DNA of 64,000 bases, from NCBI GenBank assembly GCA_013365325.1, contig JABVXV010000082.1:62001-126000 (forward strand), in the 5' to 3' direction. Numbering within the stretch: the stretch's first letter is position 1; each line of letters begins with the position of its first letter. The notes beneath the pieces are model-generated. The model was not told where the DNA came from and did not search any database. It saw only the letters and a list, made by a program, of their open reading frames with translations. Below, in pieces: positions 34,261 through 46,829 of the stretch. A program made the position numbers and the translations under genes. Source of the DNA: Dipetalonema caudispina. Lineage: Eukaryota; Nematoda; Chromadorea; Rhabditida; Onchocercidae.

Positions 34261-37200
34261 TTTCTCGTCCTCCTACTGTTTTCACAAAATATTATTTGCC
34301 ACTAGCACTGAATTAATCCTGCAATTTGATCAATATCAGCTCTGTACTGCAACTGATATGTGGATGATTGTCCTGACGATCATGCAATATTTGAATATAC
34401 CCATCCAACAGAAAGATTGGATAGGTATCATTGATTCTGATTCTAGCGATAAGAAATTCAGCAAAGTAGTAGTCACAAACAGAATCGATATACACAATAT
34501 CATTCTATTCTATATTCGAGTACTCGGTCAATAATATAGTGTAAGATATACTTCAATATATTCCATAACACATCGTTTATGCATGCAAAAAAGAATGAAA
34601 TGATATCCTGTATATCGATTTCTTCTTTTAGCGATGGATATGATGCTTTGCTGAATTTCGCTACTATAATTCAAATGTTTAATTTTAAATGTATTAGAAA
34701 TAAAATAGAAAACATTGGAATGATTTTTAGTATCATTCTATTCTGATTGCCAATTGATAGTTATCATCGCTAACAGTTGAGGAATGAAATATCTTGAAAA
34801 TCACAAATGTTTAGATAATAGTCAAATAATAGATGCTTCAAAATAAAATATTAATAGATTAAATTGTAGCTATTAAGTAGCTTGAAAGTTTAGACTTAAT
34901 TTTAAACTTTAGATATAGATTAATGCAATTGCTATCTTTATTTAGGTATATTTTGGGAAATTAGCAAATAATGAAATGATGTAGAGAAAAAAAACACTAT
35001 GATACGAAGAAGTATTAAATAAATATTGAGAACATTTTCGAGAGAATTACTTTTAGCCAAAGCTCAGATAACATTTTCAATCAATCTGAAAATAAACTAA
35101 GCCAAAAGATTGAAATATTTACGTGAAGCATTCCCTTACTAAATGTAACCTATGAACCAGCTATCTTTTGCTAAATATGCATCTGCATTAAATGATTTAA
35201 TGAGAATGGTATATTAAGACATAGGAAATATTCGATTACTGAGAAGATTACTTCTGAATTTTAAGGCTTAAAAGAGTCTCCAAAAGCATCTTAAGATTAA
35301 TTTAAGAACTGAATACTATCCTTTGATTAGTTCGTCTTACATTTATTCATTCTTTTGAATTTTTCCCTTTATATATAAATAAATAAATTAATTAATGTGC
35401 CTTCGAAGTTTTAATCATTTCAAAAGAAAGGAATAATTATGTTATGTTGGAATGTCGATAAAATTACGCATGTTCTTTCGCAAAATAAGAAAAAAAAAAA
35501 CTGTTGAAAAAATATGCAAACAGACTTCCCTTATTTTATTAAAAAACAAGCGCAATTGCTGGAATAGAATGTGATTAAATGCTTTTTCTCATATTATTTC
35601 ATCGAAATTCCAATAAAGTATGATCAAAAGTTGAAATACAAATACAGCGATAGAGAAAAAGAAAACCTCGAAGTAATTATCTTTCGGAAGATCATTATTG
35701 AACGGAAGTTCGTCAAAGTAGCATGTAAATTCGAACAGTAAAGCAACTTAATTTAAATCATTGACAAGGCTTTACTTCAGATACGGTATAAAAAGAAATG
35801 AAAAAGTTAAAAAGAAATTTGAAGGAATAGTCGAAAAGATATCAAATTTGCTCTCTTATATGTATAAATTGGTCAAATTTTGAATATTTCTGAAATCATT
35901 ACAGGAATTTTTTTTTTTCTTTTTTTGAAATTGCCATAATTGTTGGTAGGAAATCGATTTGCTGTATGTTTGCTGCAAAAGATCTATTTCCTTCATTCAA
36001 CTCTATGAGCTAGGAAATCAAAATTAAAAATTTTCAATCAATTGTTGCGATAGTACAATTTTGTTTCACCAAAGAACAAGTTAGCAAAATTTTCTTCGAT
36101 CCTTGCCTTTTTTATCTCACAAATCTTTTACCTCAGGCAAATTATGCAGATTGAAGTGATCAGATGATCACCTTTTTGGTTTGTTAGCTCTTCATCGAAA
36201 ATAAGAGCTGATTGAACGAGAAGCTGATTGGATGAAAACAAAAAAACGCAGTATTACTTACACACTATTGAGATAGTATCCAATTTTAAATCAATTAGAC
36301 ATTATTTCCTACAACACTATATTAATTATATATGTCTGAGACACTGATAACGTCCTACATTTGCACTTTTGGCAATTTAAAATTCGTTTGCAGAGAAAGA
36401 AAAACTGGAAATGACACGAAGTGTAAATTGAATAAACTAATGAATCTTCAAAAATTAATTTCAAGAAATAATATCATAAACGCAAAGGAGTAAGGCGAAT
36501 AGAATGGACATTTTATAATATTAAAAACTTGTCGGAGCATTAGCATTGTGAGGATATCATTTACGATATTTGGATGGAACGGCAAGTCCGTAACTTTAGG
36601 ACTAACGAAATAAAAAGCTTTTTAAAAAAGGAACTCCCTTTTTCGCTAGTGCAAAAGCAGCAGTAGCAGCAGCAGTAGCAATTAAGCTGAAATGGAATTC
36701 TTTCACCGACTTCAAATGATGTCATTTTTGGCCCAATAGACTTAAAATGAGACGATTGCAACAAGAAAGATTCCTTAAAAAAAGCTGGACGGAATGAATC
36801 CTACAATTCTATGGCGCATTCGACAAATGAATTTATCACATTATTCTACGATCATTGTACGCACTTCTTTGTCCTTTATTATCTTTTTCATCACCATCAA
36901 ATGTAAAGAAGCAGGGAATAGGAGTACTTACTTTCTTAATTGGATCAGGTGATAATTCTTCATCCTTACCTGGTCTACCTATTTATAATCCATTTCATTT
37001 CATTTATACTTATTATTATTCCCTTCTGCTTCCAATTTTTCATTATCATTTCTTCTTCATTTTTGCCAAAAGAGAAATTGCATATTCATTTAACCTCTTG
37101 TTAGAAGATTTCTTTTTCTGAATGAATTCATGAACTTTCTTTTCTTAATGGATGATACTCCTTTATACCAATGCTTTCATAAGCTTTTTTGATAATCAAT

Positions 37201-39487
37201 TGATCAGATCAGTGATCTGATTCTCAATCGATTAAAGTATAGAAGCTTTCTTTTTGCTTCATTAAAAAGTACAAATAGTATAGGACAGTAGAATGGAATC
37301 AAAGTAGAGGACTAACAAAAAGAAATATTTCATCCTCCTATCTCACAATGAGATACATACATCAAACACATCTAAAATAATCCCATCTTTTCCATTTAAA
37401 TGCTTTTAGCTTTTAATTTTCTGCATTTATGGTAATTTTGAAATAAATAATAATGAGCTATAATAGTAAATATCACATTGCGATATTCTTCGTGACCTTA
37501 CGTGAAGAGATATTTGTTTGCTCGATAATGTGTATTAATAATAGAATTAAAATTCATAATATACTTCTTGCTGAAGTTTAATTATATGTATGCATGAAGA
37601 AGCAGTTGTATTTAAAAGAGAACGGAAAGCGAAACTATTTGATAAACAAAGGATTTAAAGATGTGCAATAGAGTCAAATGATATATTTGAAATGATTTTA
37701 GGACAGTGATCAAGGAAATTGGTGGATAAGTGAAGGCAAAATAATGAAAAGCAATAAAGGAAAGAAATAATAAATTATTGAATTCTTAACCTATGTTGTA
37801 ATTATGTTATTTTGAAATGTAAAAATAACCATTTGAAAGGGATAGTTAATTGAACTATTCTTAAAATAACTTTATGGCTTGATGATATTAGGAAATCTCT
37901 AGGAAGCTGATGTTAAAGTTTTTCGAATGTAAATTACCACAATATAAGGGCACACTAGTTGGTCGATTAAAAAAGAAGATAGTTGAGAAATTGTTTCAAT
38001 ATATTGCAATCCATTGGAAGATTCTCAAAGAAAAAAAAAAAATAAAAAAAAAAGAGAGAAAAAATTGATTAAATGATCAGAGAGCTAATATTTAAAAGAC
38101 AAAGATTAGATGACACAGAAAAATATATGGTATCCAAAAGCACCAAAAATCAATGTTTGAACAGGAACAGCAGCAGATAGATAGATAGATGTATGGAATA
38201 GATGAAGAGAAAACATTAAAACATTAGTAAAAGGATAATCCAAGAAAGCCTTTTTAGCTAGAAGGAAGAATGGAAGCTAACTAGCTAGCTAGTATAACTT
38301 TTGAGAAGCATATAAGGGAAGGAGATACAAGAAATGTGATTTTGGTTAAAAGAAGATGTAAAAAAGAAAATATGTGACTTCCCCAATACTTTCTCTTTCG
38401 ACAAGTCATCGTTCGTTATCGTCCCTTTTAAGGCCTATCCTAGCACTATGCACTCTTTGATAGTGCCAGTTGAATAGTAGGATCATAGAAGGAAAGCATA
38501 TAATCAGAAGCCATAGATTCATCCGGAGAGCCTAGAGAGTTTATACTTCTCGGACACGCATCTGCATCGAATCTAACACTCCTTCTATAGCCTTGTCTAA
38601 GGTATACACACACATACACACAGACACTTCCATGAATCAATATTAAACTTAAGTTGAATTCAATAGAAAACACGTGCAACTGCAGGGAATTTGATATTAA
38701 ACGTATTTTAAGTTAACAAATGTATATCGTATTTAGTACTTTCAAGTCTTCCTTTCCCTCGTTCGTTTCTCCATTTCTAACCATTATCAAAATTGTTACA
38801 GTAGACAAAATGCAATGAAAAATCTCCTTACATACCTTATAGCATATTTTAATGCATATCACCGACTGACATTTTGAATATATAAGCATTACAAGCACAA
38901 GCGGTAGATCCGCACATTTCTAACCCATGGTTAAATTGATGATAAGTTAATTGTTGCTTCAAAAACTAATCTAATTCTAGCTCCATAAATTCGTTAACTA
39001 TAGCTTCATCACAGAGATCATGAAAAGAATTTTGTTGAATATCAAATCACGATGACTTGTACTGTCAATAAACAAGATATCGTTTGTTAAAAATATAAAC
39101 TACAAAAAGTTGGGAGAAAAAATAATTTTCCATAATGTTTACAGTGCCCTGGTATAAACCAGTACTTCTCACTTTTTAAATGAACTCAAGAAAAACGTCT
39201 AGTGCAAAGCAGAACAGCCTGAAAAACCTAACTGAACAAATCACTTTCCCATAAAGAATGAACCATAGTTAAAATGAGTGAACTATATAATAATTGAAGG
39301 AATAGTGTCCGTAAAGCAATGAGAAAATCCTAACCAACAAGAAATGCAAGTTCCAACCGATTACAACCAAACCACCAGTAAAATATAAAATTTGATGATG
39401 GAAAGAAAGGAAATAATGACCAAGAACGAAAACAAGAAAAACAAAAAGTATCAAACACAAGGAATATCACAATAGGATTGTGAAAGT
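34261..39487. other. Long region with weak coding signals only
   Basis: The stretch upstream of SNAP-25 exon 1a is AT-rich, with a short CAG/CTG-like run at about 36655-36680 and small GATA and CA repeats near 38177-38190 and 38609-38630. It probably includes neuronal regulatory DNA of the SNAP-25 gene. Two minus-strand segments look like real exons and are listed separately. No complete gene can be built. Confidence 0.45.
36932..38596 (-). CDS. Possible partial gene: two phase-matched exon-like segments
   Basis: I do not recognise the product. Segment 38454-38596 (143 nt) has an acceptor ACCTTAG and reads GYRRSVRFDADACPRSINSL, then GSPDESMASDYMLSFYDPTIQ, LALSK. Segment 36932-36978 (47 nt) has an acceptor AAATAG and a consensus AAA|GTAAGT donor and reads RPGKDEELSPDPIKK. 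The two join through a shared Ser codon in phase 1. Composition is polar with Ser-Pro sites, unlike random AT-rich frames around it. No start exon or end is found, and a further frame at 36561-36771 with a Cys/Tyr run from the trinucleotide repeat is doubtful. Confidence 0.3.
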
Positions 39488-41463
39488 TCATGATGGAGGA
39501 AGCGATTCAACTCCTGTAGCAAACTTGAAATCTTCCGGAAACAGTTCTGCGGCACGAGGATAGAGAAGTTTATATGTCTGTTTAACCGTCACTTCAGCTG
39601 CACCCGCAATTTCACCAATTTCTAAAAATTTACACATAAATAGTCTTACAGACTGCAGATTGATTGTAAGACTACATTTTTTGAGAATCTGCTAATCACC
39701 AATATTTCAAGCAGAATTTTCTTAAAGTAGAATGTAATATCACAAATAAAACCTCTAGCAGTTTTTTTATTATTGGACGCTTGGCTTGCCATATATATCG
39801 CTGCAGCAGCTATTGATATCGGACTACGGCTAAAACGAACCAATATAAGTGCTCTGATAGAGTCAAATCGTAAAGTTAATTCAGAAACACTTTCAAAAAA
39901 CAAACTATCTTACCCAGCAACTAAATCCAGTTCGACAGCTTTTTTTGCAATTCGTGTTGCTGCAGCCTGGATACTATGTGGTAAACCCAAATTACCACAG
40001 AATCGTGACTGAAAAGTTGCATAAACCGTTAAATAAAATAAAATAATTACATTTGACCATTAATAGCATCAATTACCATTCGATGAAGTAAACGTAACTT
40101 AACATTTTCTATGCTCAGTTTGTGCTCTAGTTTCTTCACCCGTATTGACTCAACAGTGAATTCCATGCTAAGAAAACACGATTTTGCATAATTTTAAAAT
40201 CACTTTAAAATGCGAAAGAATATGCTAAAAACATCACATAGAAAGAGAGCGGGAAATAATCGAAACTTAACTTGCTTATATAAAATTAGTTTTCAGTTAT
40301 CTAAGAATGAAAATCAAGAGAAAAACCTAGCAGCCTGACCATAAAATCTGCACTAGTGATCTGTTCCAAACTTGTTTCCAATGACTTTATGATCAGTTTG
40401 AAGCACCTTCCTATTTCTTTCTTGGAAACACGTGAAGCAGCACAGATTTCTGAAAATCTTTTAACGATTATATTTAATCATTTAAGAATGAGATAATAAA
40501 ACTCTGATGACATGAAATTATGTATTTTAAACCAACAGCACCAACAACTAGTAATTTAATCACCTTTAAATGTGCGTGGAACACCTTCTTTTCTGCAAGC
40601 TATATATAAACATGCTGCTGCTTGAGCTTCATTATTTTTACCTCGTAATGCTTTACTATCCAAAACATCCTTGAAAATCTTTGCCGCACCATCCTGAAAG
40701 ATTCAGCCACATCTAAACTATTCCGGCATCGTCCATATTTCCAGAAAATATTTAAGTGGTAAGAAAGCGAATAAATGCACTACATCATATTGACATGGAA
40801 ACCTCAATAGATTTTGGCAGGTGGATGCGTGCACTCATCTCACGAATTACACTTAGGCCCTGCGACATCTGCCGATCCATGTTGTTCATATTCTTGCGTT
40901 GTGCATTTGCCAAACTACAAGTAATGAACTTGTATAATAAAAAATTAGTCATACAAACAGAAATATTCAACAAAACTATCCAGTAATTGAAAATATTTAG
41001 GAACATTTCATGCCTTTCAGGCATGAAATAATGGTAAAGGCGTTGATTTCGAAACTGACGAAAAAATAGCATTTTAATGATAAAAGATAATGTGCAAATT
41101 ACCTGTGATCGCTTTCAGAACCACCAAAACCGACAGCAATAGATGTCGATAAATCAGCACTTCCAAGAAGTGGATTCTCCGGCGCACCAACACGTGACGG
41201 ATCTGCACCAGACTTCTCGTTACTGAATGATCGCCATTCTGTGCCCACATCCACCAGCCTTGAATAAATTTTCAAGTCGAAATTTGATTAATAACTTGGT
41301 ACCATATGTCTTAATTTTAAATCTAGACGATAATAGAGTGAGACACAATGAATAATCGATACCTGTCTCCCACAACTAAACCACATTCGGGGCAGATCAA
41401 ATCACCAGCTCGATGATCCTCCACCAAATGAGCACCGGGATGTATCGGACATTCCACCGACAT
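39488..41463 (-). CDS. ttb-1: Transcription initiation factor TFIIB
   Basis: TFIIB bridges TBP at the promoter and RNA polymerase II and sets the start site. Eight exons in coding order, 41363-41463, 41103-41258, 40803-40914, 40564-40693, 40340-40449, 39914-40008, 39753-39829 and 39488-39621, give 304 aa with consistent phases (human 316). The zinc ribbon (CPIHP then ICPECG) is intact, followed by [20 protein letters not shown] (B-reader/linker), cyclin fold 1 ([33 protein letters not shown]) and cyclin fold 2 ([48 protein letters not shown]). The ATG at 41463 follows TTGCAG directly, a likely trans-splice acceptor; the short basic N-tail of human TFIIB is absent. The donor after SADFM (ATG|GTCAGG) is weak. 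Confidence 0.95.
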
Positions 41464-42499
41464 CTGCAAGTTGTTCTTTTCTTCCTAATAAGAAACGGCT
41501 TCATTATTTCCTTTCTAATCATTAAGTTTCTCGAACAGTTAACCAACCTACCCTTTTCATTTGAACGACTAGGCGTCTGACCACGGATCTCTCAAAAACT
41601 CCAAAATCACACTTCCCAATCTATTTTACGAGTTGGCACCTGTAAGGCAAGAGGCAGTAAGGAATAATTAGCCGTTAGACATCTCAGTAGAACGAATCTC
41701 GCAGAAGAAAACCAATGACCTAATCAATCTCTCCTCCATACTTCTTACTTCAGAAACACTACACACCGTCTGATATCCCAGGTAAATGAACGTATTTTGT
41801 ACAGAGACTAACTAAATCGATATGCTTCGCACCAGTAGAATGGTAGCTTAAGGCATTCAAACGAGGGATCCCTAGGCCATCTCATCATCAAATCAATGCA
41901 ACCTCAAATAGAACAAGAACGCCACTATCTGTTAAGGTGCACTTAACCGATCTTTTGGATAAGAGCTATATCGATAGAACACTCTGCCTGGGTTCTGTGA
42001 AAATAGCGATCTCGACGCGTCTGTACTACCGACACATCACGTATTCCGTCTTGTACGGCGGGAGTGCAAGCACAATGCTTTGAAAATTGTACTTACACTT
42101 CAACGGTACTTCGGTTTTAACCTAATCTTGAAACTCCTCCAAGTCTGAAATCGCATTCACTCAATACTGTGATTGACCGTAAAAGTGCCAAAACATTCTG
42201 AGACTATGTATGTTATAGGAATGATTTCCGGATTTCCTTCTTCCCACAAAATTGGATATTACATAATTAATAACTTCGAAAACTGGTTACCATAACATTC
42301 CTGTAAATAGGACTGTAGTCCATTTCTCCAAAGTACTTTCCAGACTTGAATTAAACCAAATCTTGTGATAAATACTAGTCAAAGTAATTGCAGATGTTCG
42401 GAAACAAAGGAAGCTGGAAAAAACAATGCAGTTTTCCAAAAATCTTTATGCATCAACATTACGATAAACAAATTCCAAGATGAAACAACGAACAAATGC
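41464..42499. other. Intergenic, TFIIB to RPS23, nothing recognised
   Basis: A stretch of somewhat higher GC (about 41640-42200) may be promoter DNA of the TFIIB gene. No conserved coding frame, tRNA or repeat is found. Confidence 0.4.
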
Positions 42500-43488
<989 letters not shown>

Positions 43489-43845
43489 TCCAATTAACTA
43501 ATTAATTACTAATAGTTCTCTGTAAATGTACCAATCCTTCATCCAGTACTAACACAAAATCACTTCAACAAACCCCATGCCAGAATATCACCTACAAATA
43601 ACCCGTCCTGATAAATACAGGTAGTTCCATTTTCACACAGTTCAAATGTGAAAACCAACATCCAATGTAAATTTCTGTTAATGAAATATGGACTAACGAT
43701 CGAATTGTATTCATGATATATCCAATATTAAATTAAGTAATCATATTATTGATTTTCTCTACAATAATATTTTGTTTGATGAAAGACGATTGATCGGTTG
43801 ACGAAAGAAAAAGAGGGGAGACTTTTATGAAGGAATTCGTGAGAG
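43489..43845. promoter_or_regulatory. Divergent intergenic region, RPS23 and small secreted gene
   Basis: About 360 bp separate two start codons on opposite strands. No TATA box or specific site can be named with confidence. Confidence 0.3.
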
Positions 43846-44091
43846 ATGAAGTTATTATCTATTTGGTTATTTATCGGATCAGTTTGGGCCAAAATGAATC
43901 AAGCCTCATCCAGAGCAACCCTCAATGGAACCGTTTCATTGCACTATATAAACATTCCTTTGCATTTTGACAAATTCCTTCATGTATTAAATTCTTCTGA
44001 AATAAGTGCCATATTACAAAAACGACTTGATTCACAATTTAATCGCCTCAGATCCAATATCAATCGATCATCTCCGTTTCAACGTGAATAG
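43846..44091 (+). CDS. Putative small secreted protein, 81 aa
   Basis: A single uninterrupted frame starts with ATG at 43846. Residues 1-15 (MKLLSIWLFIGSVWA) form a good signal peptide with a likely cut after Ala. The mature part of about 66 residues is polar, has no Cys and has sequons NGT, NSS, and NRSS. It ends SPFQRE. I recognise no family; a cut at RLRSN or a peptide role would be speculation. Nothing else supports expression, but the signal-peptide context argues against chance. Confidence 0.45.
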   Translation: MKLLSIWLFIGSVWAKMNQASSRATLNGTVSLHYINIPLHFDKFLHVLNSSEISAILQKRLDSQFNRLRSNINRSSPFQRE

Positions 44092-45782
44092 ATAGTGATT
44101 TGTCGAAGAGAATCAACGTCAAATTGTCTATTAGTCTTCTAAGTGAATTTTTTGACTTGGTCATTCCTCGTTTTATGAAACAATTCTTCGCACCAAACAT
44201 ATTATACTATTTTATTATGTATCTGAAAGATTTATTATTGCCTATTCGTAAATAAAATTTACGATTTTGGCGTCACTGCACATAACGTTTCTTTGAAATC
44301 CGAAATGTTTCAATATTTTAAGGTCAAAATCAACTATCAAATATCGTTGGTTAGCTTGAAATTTTGATTATACTAATGAAATCAAAAATTTGGTCATCCA
44401 TTCCCACTGGAATAACTGGAAATTATGAATCGATAAATAAGCGTCGAAATTGTTCATAGCATCAAAAATCGATGGTTTCATTCGCGAAAGTTTCGTTTCA
44501 TCACTTCAGATATACGGAATAATCCCATTCTTTATTAGCAATCGCAACAACAAGCTGTACATAGAGTTGTTAACCGATGGTATCATTATGGTTGAGTTAT
44601 TTCTGTCTTCAATCCGTTACAACAAATATTCTGGAAGTCAGTCCATAATTAAACAGTGATAGCAATGGGATTTAATTTTAGTAGAAAAAAGGAAGCATTA
44701 AGAGAGCGTAAACTGGAAGGATTAATAAAAAAAACTCTTCCAAAAGTGACTTGTGAATTAAGTGGTTGAAGGGTTCAAAAGTTTTCGATAATTGGTTTGA
44801 AAATTCCCAGCGAATTAAAAACAGATTCAGTTGCACCACTTCAACTTGAAGTCTTATTTTCTGAGCTAGCATTAAATTTCATTTTTTTAATGATATTTTT
44901 AAGCGAAATAGAACTGATGTTTACAAAAAACCCAAACAGCAATCTGCTTTTTTGGTAGATTAAATTTTGAGACGGCAAACATTTAGTATCAAAGATTTGT
45001 TAACGGCGTATGAGAGGTGGAGTTGCCACAAGGTAAAATATTCCATAAATTTTCAAAGGAAAAAAATGATAATTCAGCTTTAAGCGATTTTTTTATTTTG
45101 AAATTTCACCTTGCTTGGAAGTGAAAAAAACACTTAGATAGAAATACTTATTTTAAAACTATGACAAATTACAGTGACCAGAGACCATTAGCATGCCTTT
45201 TTTATTAACATTTAAAAATAAGTCCGAGATTTTCTGGTTACTTGGACACAGAAGCAAAAAAAAAAAAAACCAAAAGATTTAAAGTTGAGAGGTTAAACCT
45301 CCTATTTAACTCATTTCCTATTATGAAACAAATATGAATGATATAAAGAATTTGACTTAATAGAAGACATAAATCACAAACATTTCGTTCAAGAAAAGAA
45401 AACACCATAAGGGATGTTTACAAAAAAAAAAAAGATTGTTGGACTTAATACTTTATTGTATATTAAAACTTCATAAAGTATTTTAAATTTCGATAGAAAG
45501 ACGAAAAATTGATAAAACAGTATCCAAAAATAAGACTTTCGGGCACATAGTTATTTGAAGCCGAAAAATCTTTATCACTTTCTTCTTTTGCATTAGAATG
45601 AACATAAAGATTGTTGGACTTAATACCTTATTGATGACAATTATAATAGTTTGAAATGAATGACTTATGGGAATATAAGATTCAATATAAAATTTATATT
45701 CAAACTTTTAGATAAAACCAGATGGGAAATCATAATAAATTATTTAGATTCCAAATTTGATTAATAAATTCAATGAAGAATG
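44092..45782. other. Intergenic, no gene; one short direct repeat
   Basis: Hydrophobic and Asn-rich short frames only. AAGATTGTTGGACTTAATAC occurs at 45432 and again at 45607, followed in both by a near-identical TTATTG, so about 26 bp is repeated. Confidence 0.4.
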
Positions 45783-46829
45783 TTATTTTATAATGCATAA
45801 AACACTGGTGAAAAGTAGGCTCGCAACAAGTGCAGGTAATGAATTCAAAGTAATTGCTAAATCACGGATTTCAGCAGTGATTCCTTCAATTAACCGTTCA
45901 TCTTCAGCAGTAGACATTAAATCAAGCGATTCAGGTGCAGAATAATTAGCATGTACAAACGAATTCTGCATATCAGAATTACAATATTCGGTAGAACAAA
46001 CACAAATGATATAATCCAAAGGCGCAAATGTCGGAGAAATTCGTTTCGAACGAACTATATGACATCTGAAAATCGATTAGTTAAATCCCTACATACGCAA
46101 GTTTTGTATTTTCTTTCAAACAAGCACTGAAAATAAATTTTCCTCAATTGATATTGCCATAAGTATTTACATTAATACTATTCTCCTTGCTGATAAAAGA
46201 ATGCGTTCAATATAAATTGATAAAACATTGCTCGGATTTGAAATTTGTAAAAACTAATGAAAATTTGTAGAAGCAATAATGTGAATTTTGAAAAACACTA
46301 ACCCTTTTTTTTGGAATTTATCATTAATCCTTAGTTTAGCAACTAATATTTGCTCCATACATCCACGAACGACAAAATTTACATCTTAAAAAAAAGCAAT
46401 AAACATCAACTCGATTTTAGTTGATGTTTATTGATTTTAAAATAAATTTTATTTTAAAGAACAAGATGTACGTCATTAGTAATTAACGAAATATTGATAA
46501 TTAAATGGCTTTCAAGATTGTTTTGCTACTAAAATTTAATTGGTAAAAATAATCAAACAAATACTTGCGATGTTAAGTGATAACGTGGTACAGAGTGGAA
46601 ACTTAGTGCATATTTGCGCGTGAAGTTGATGAGGATTCTTGGCTAATGATGGATTAGAGCAATTTGGTGATGATGCATCTGTAGGCCAATGGAAAATATC
46701 TGTTTGAGTGCCAAGTTGGTATCGCAAATTTGGTTCCAATAAATGAGCATATGAAACGCAATAATAACAAGCGTGAGCTATAAGTATTAATATTAATAAT
46801 TTCCATTCAAAATTATTTGCTATAAACAA
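45783..46829 (-). CDS. Ly-6/uPAR-type GPI-anchored protein, ODR-2/HOT-like (5' end missing)
   Basis: HOT proteins are small Cys-rich membrane-anchored proteins of nematodes; ODR-2 acts in olfactory neurons. Exons in coding order are 46565 up to about 46829, 46303-46384 and 45783-46065, and they join in phase (through NIA-N-VNFVVRGC and QKKG-CHIV). The first exon has a hydrophobic start (WKLLILILIAHACYYCVS) running into the first Cys pair, as in the end of a signal peptide. Other landmarks are NCSNPSL, CTKFPLC, RGCMEQI and the Ly-6 ending ICVCSTEYCNSD. The C-terminus has a small-residue region and a hydrophobic tail (LPALVASLLFTSVLCIIK), typical of a GPI signal. There is no ATG in the first exon; a TTTATAG acceptor near its start implies an upstream exon that I could not find. 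Confidence 0.75.
46397..46458. repeat. Two adjacent inverted repeats in an intron of the HOT-like gene
   Basis: 46397-46411 (CAATAAACATCAACT) pairs perfectly over 15 bp with 46419-46433, with a 7-nt loop. Next to it TTTAAAATAAA (46436-46446) pairs with TTTATTTTAAA (about 46448-46458). On the transcribed strand both hairpins lie just upstream of the acceptor of exon 2 (46385). Confidence 0.75.

Noticed and set aside
34157..34534. 125-codon plus-strand ORF, the longest in the SNAP-25 upstream region
   Set aside because: It overlaps antisense the conserved SNAP-25 exon 1a, and it is hydrophobic by composition.
36655..36690. CAG/GTAGCAG-type trinucleotide run as a coding Cys/Tyr tract
   Set aside because: The minus-strand frame gives a run of Cys and Tyr that looks like repeat translation and not a real domain.
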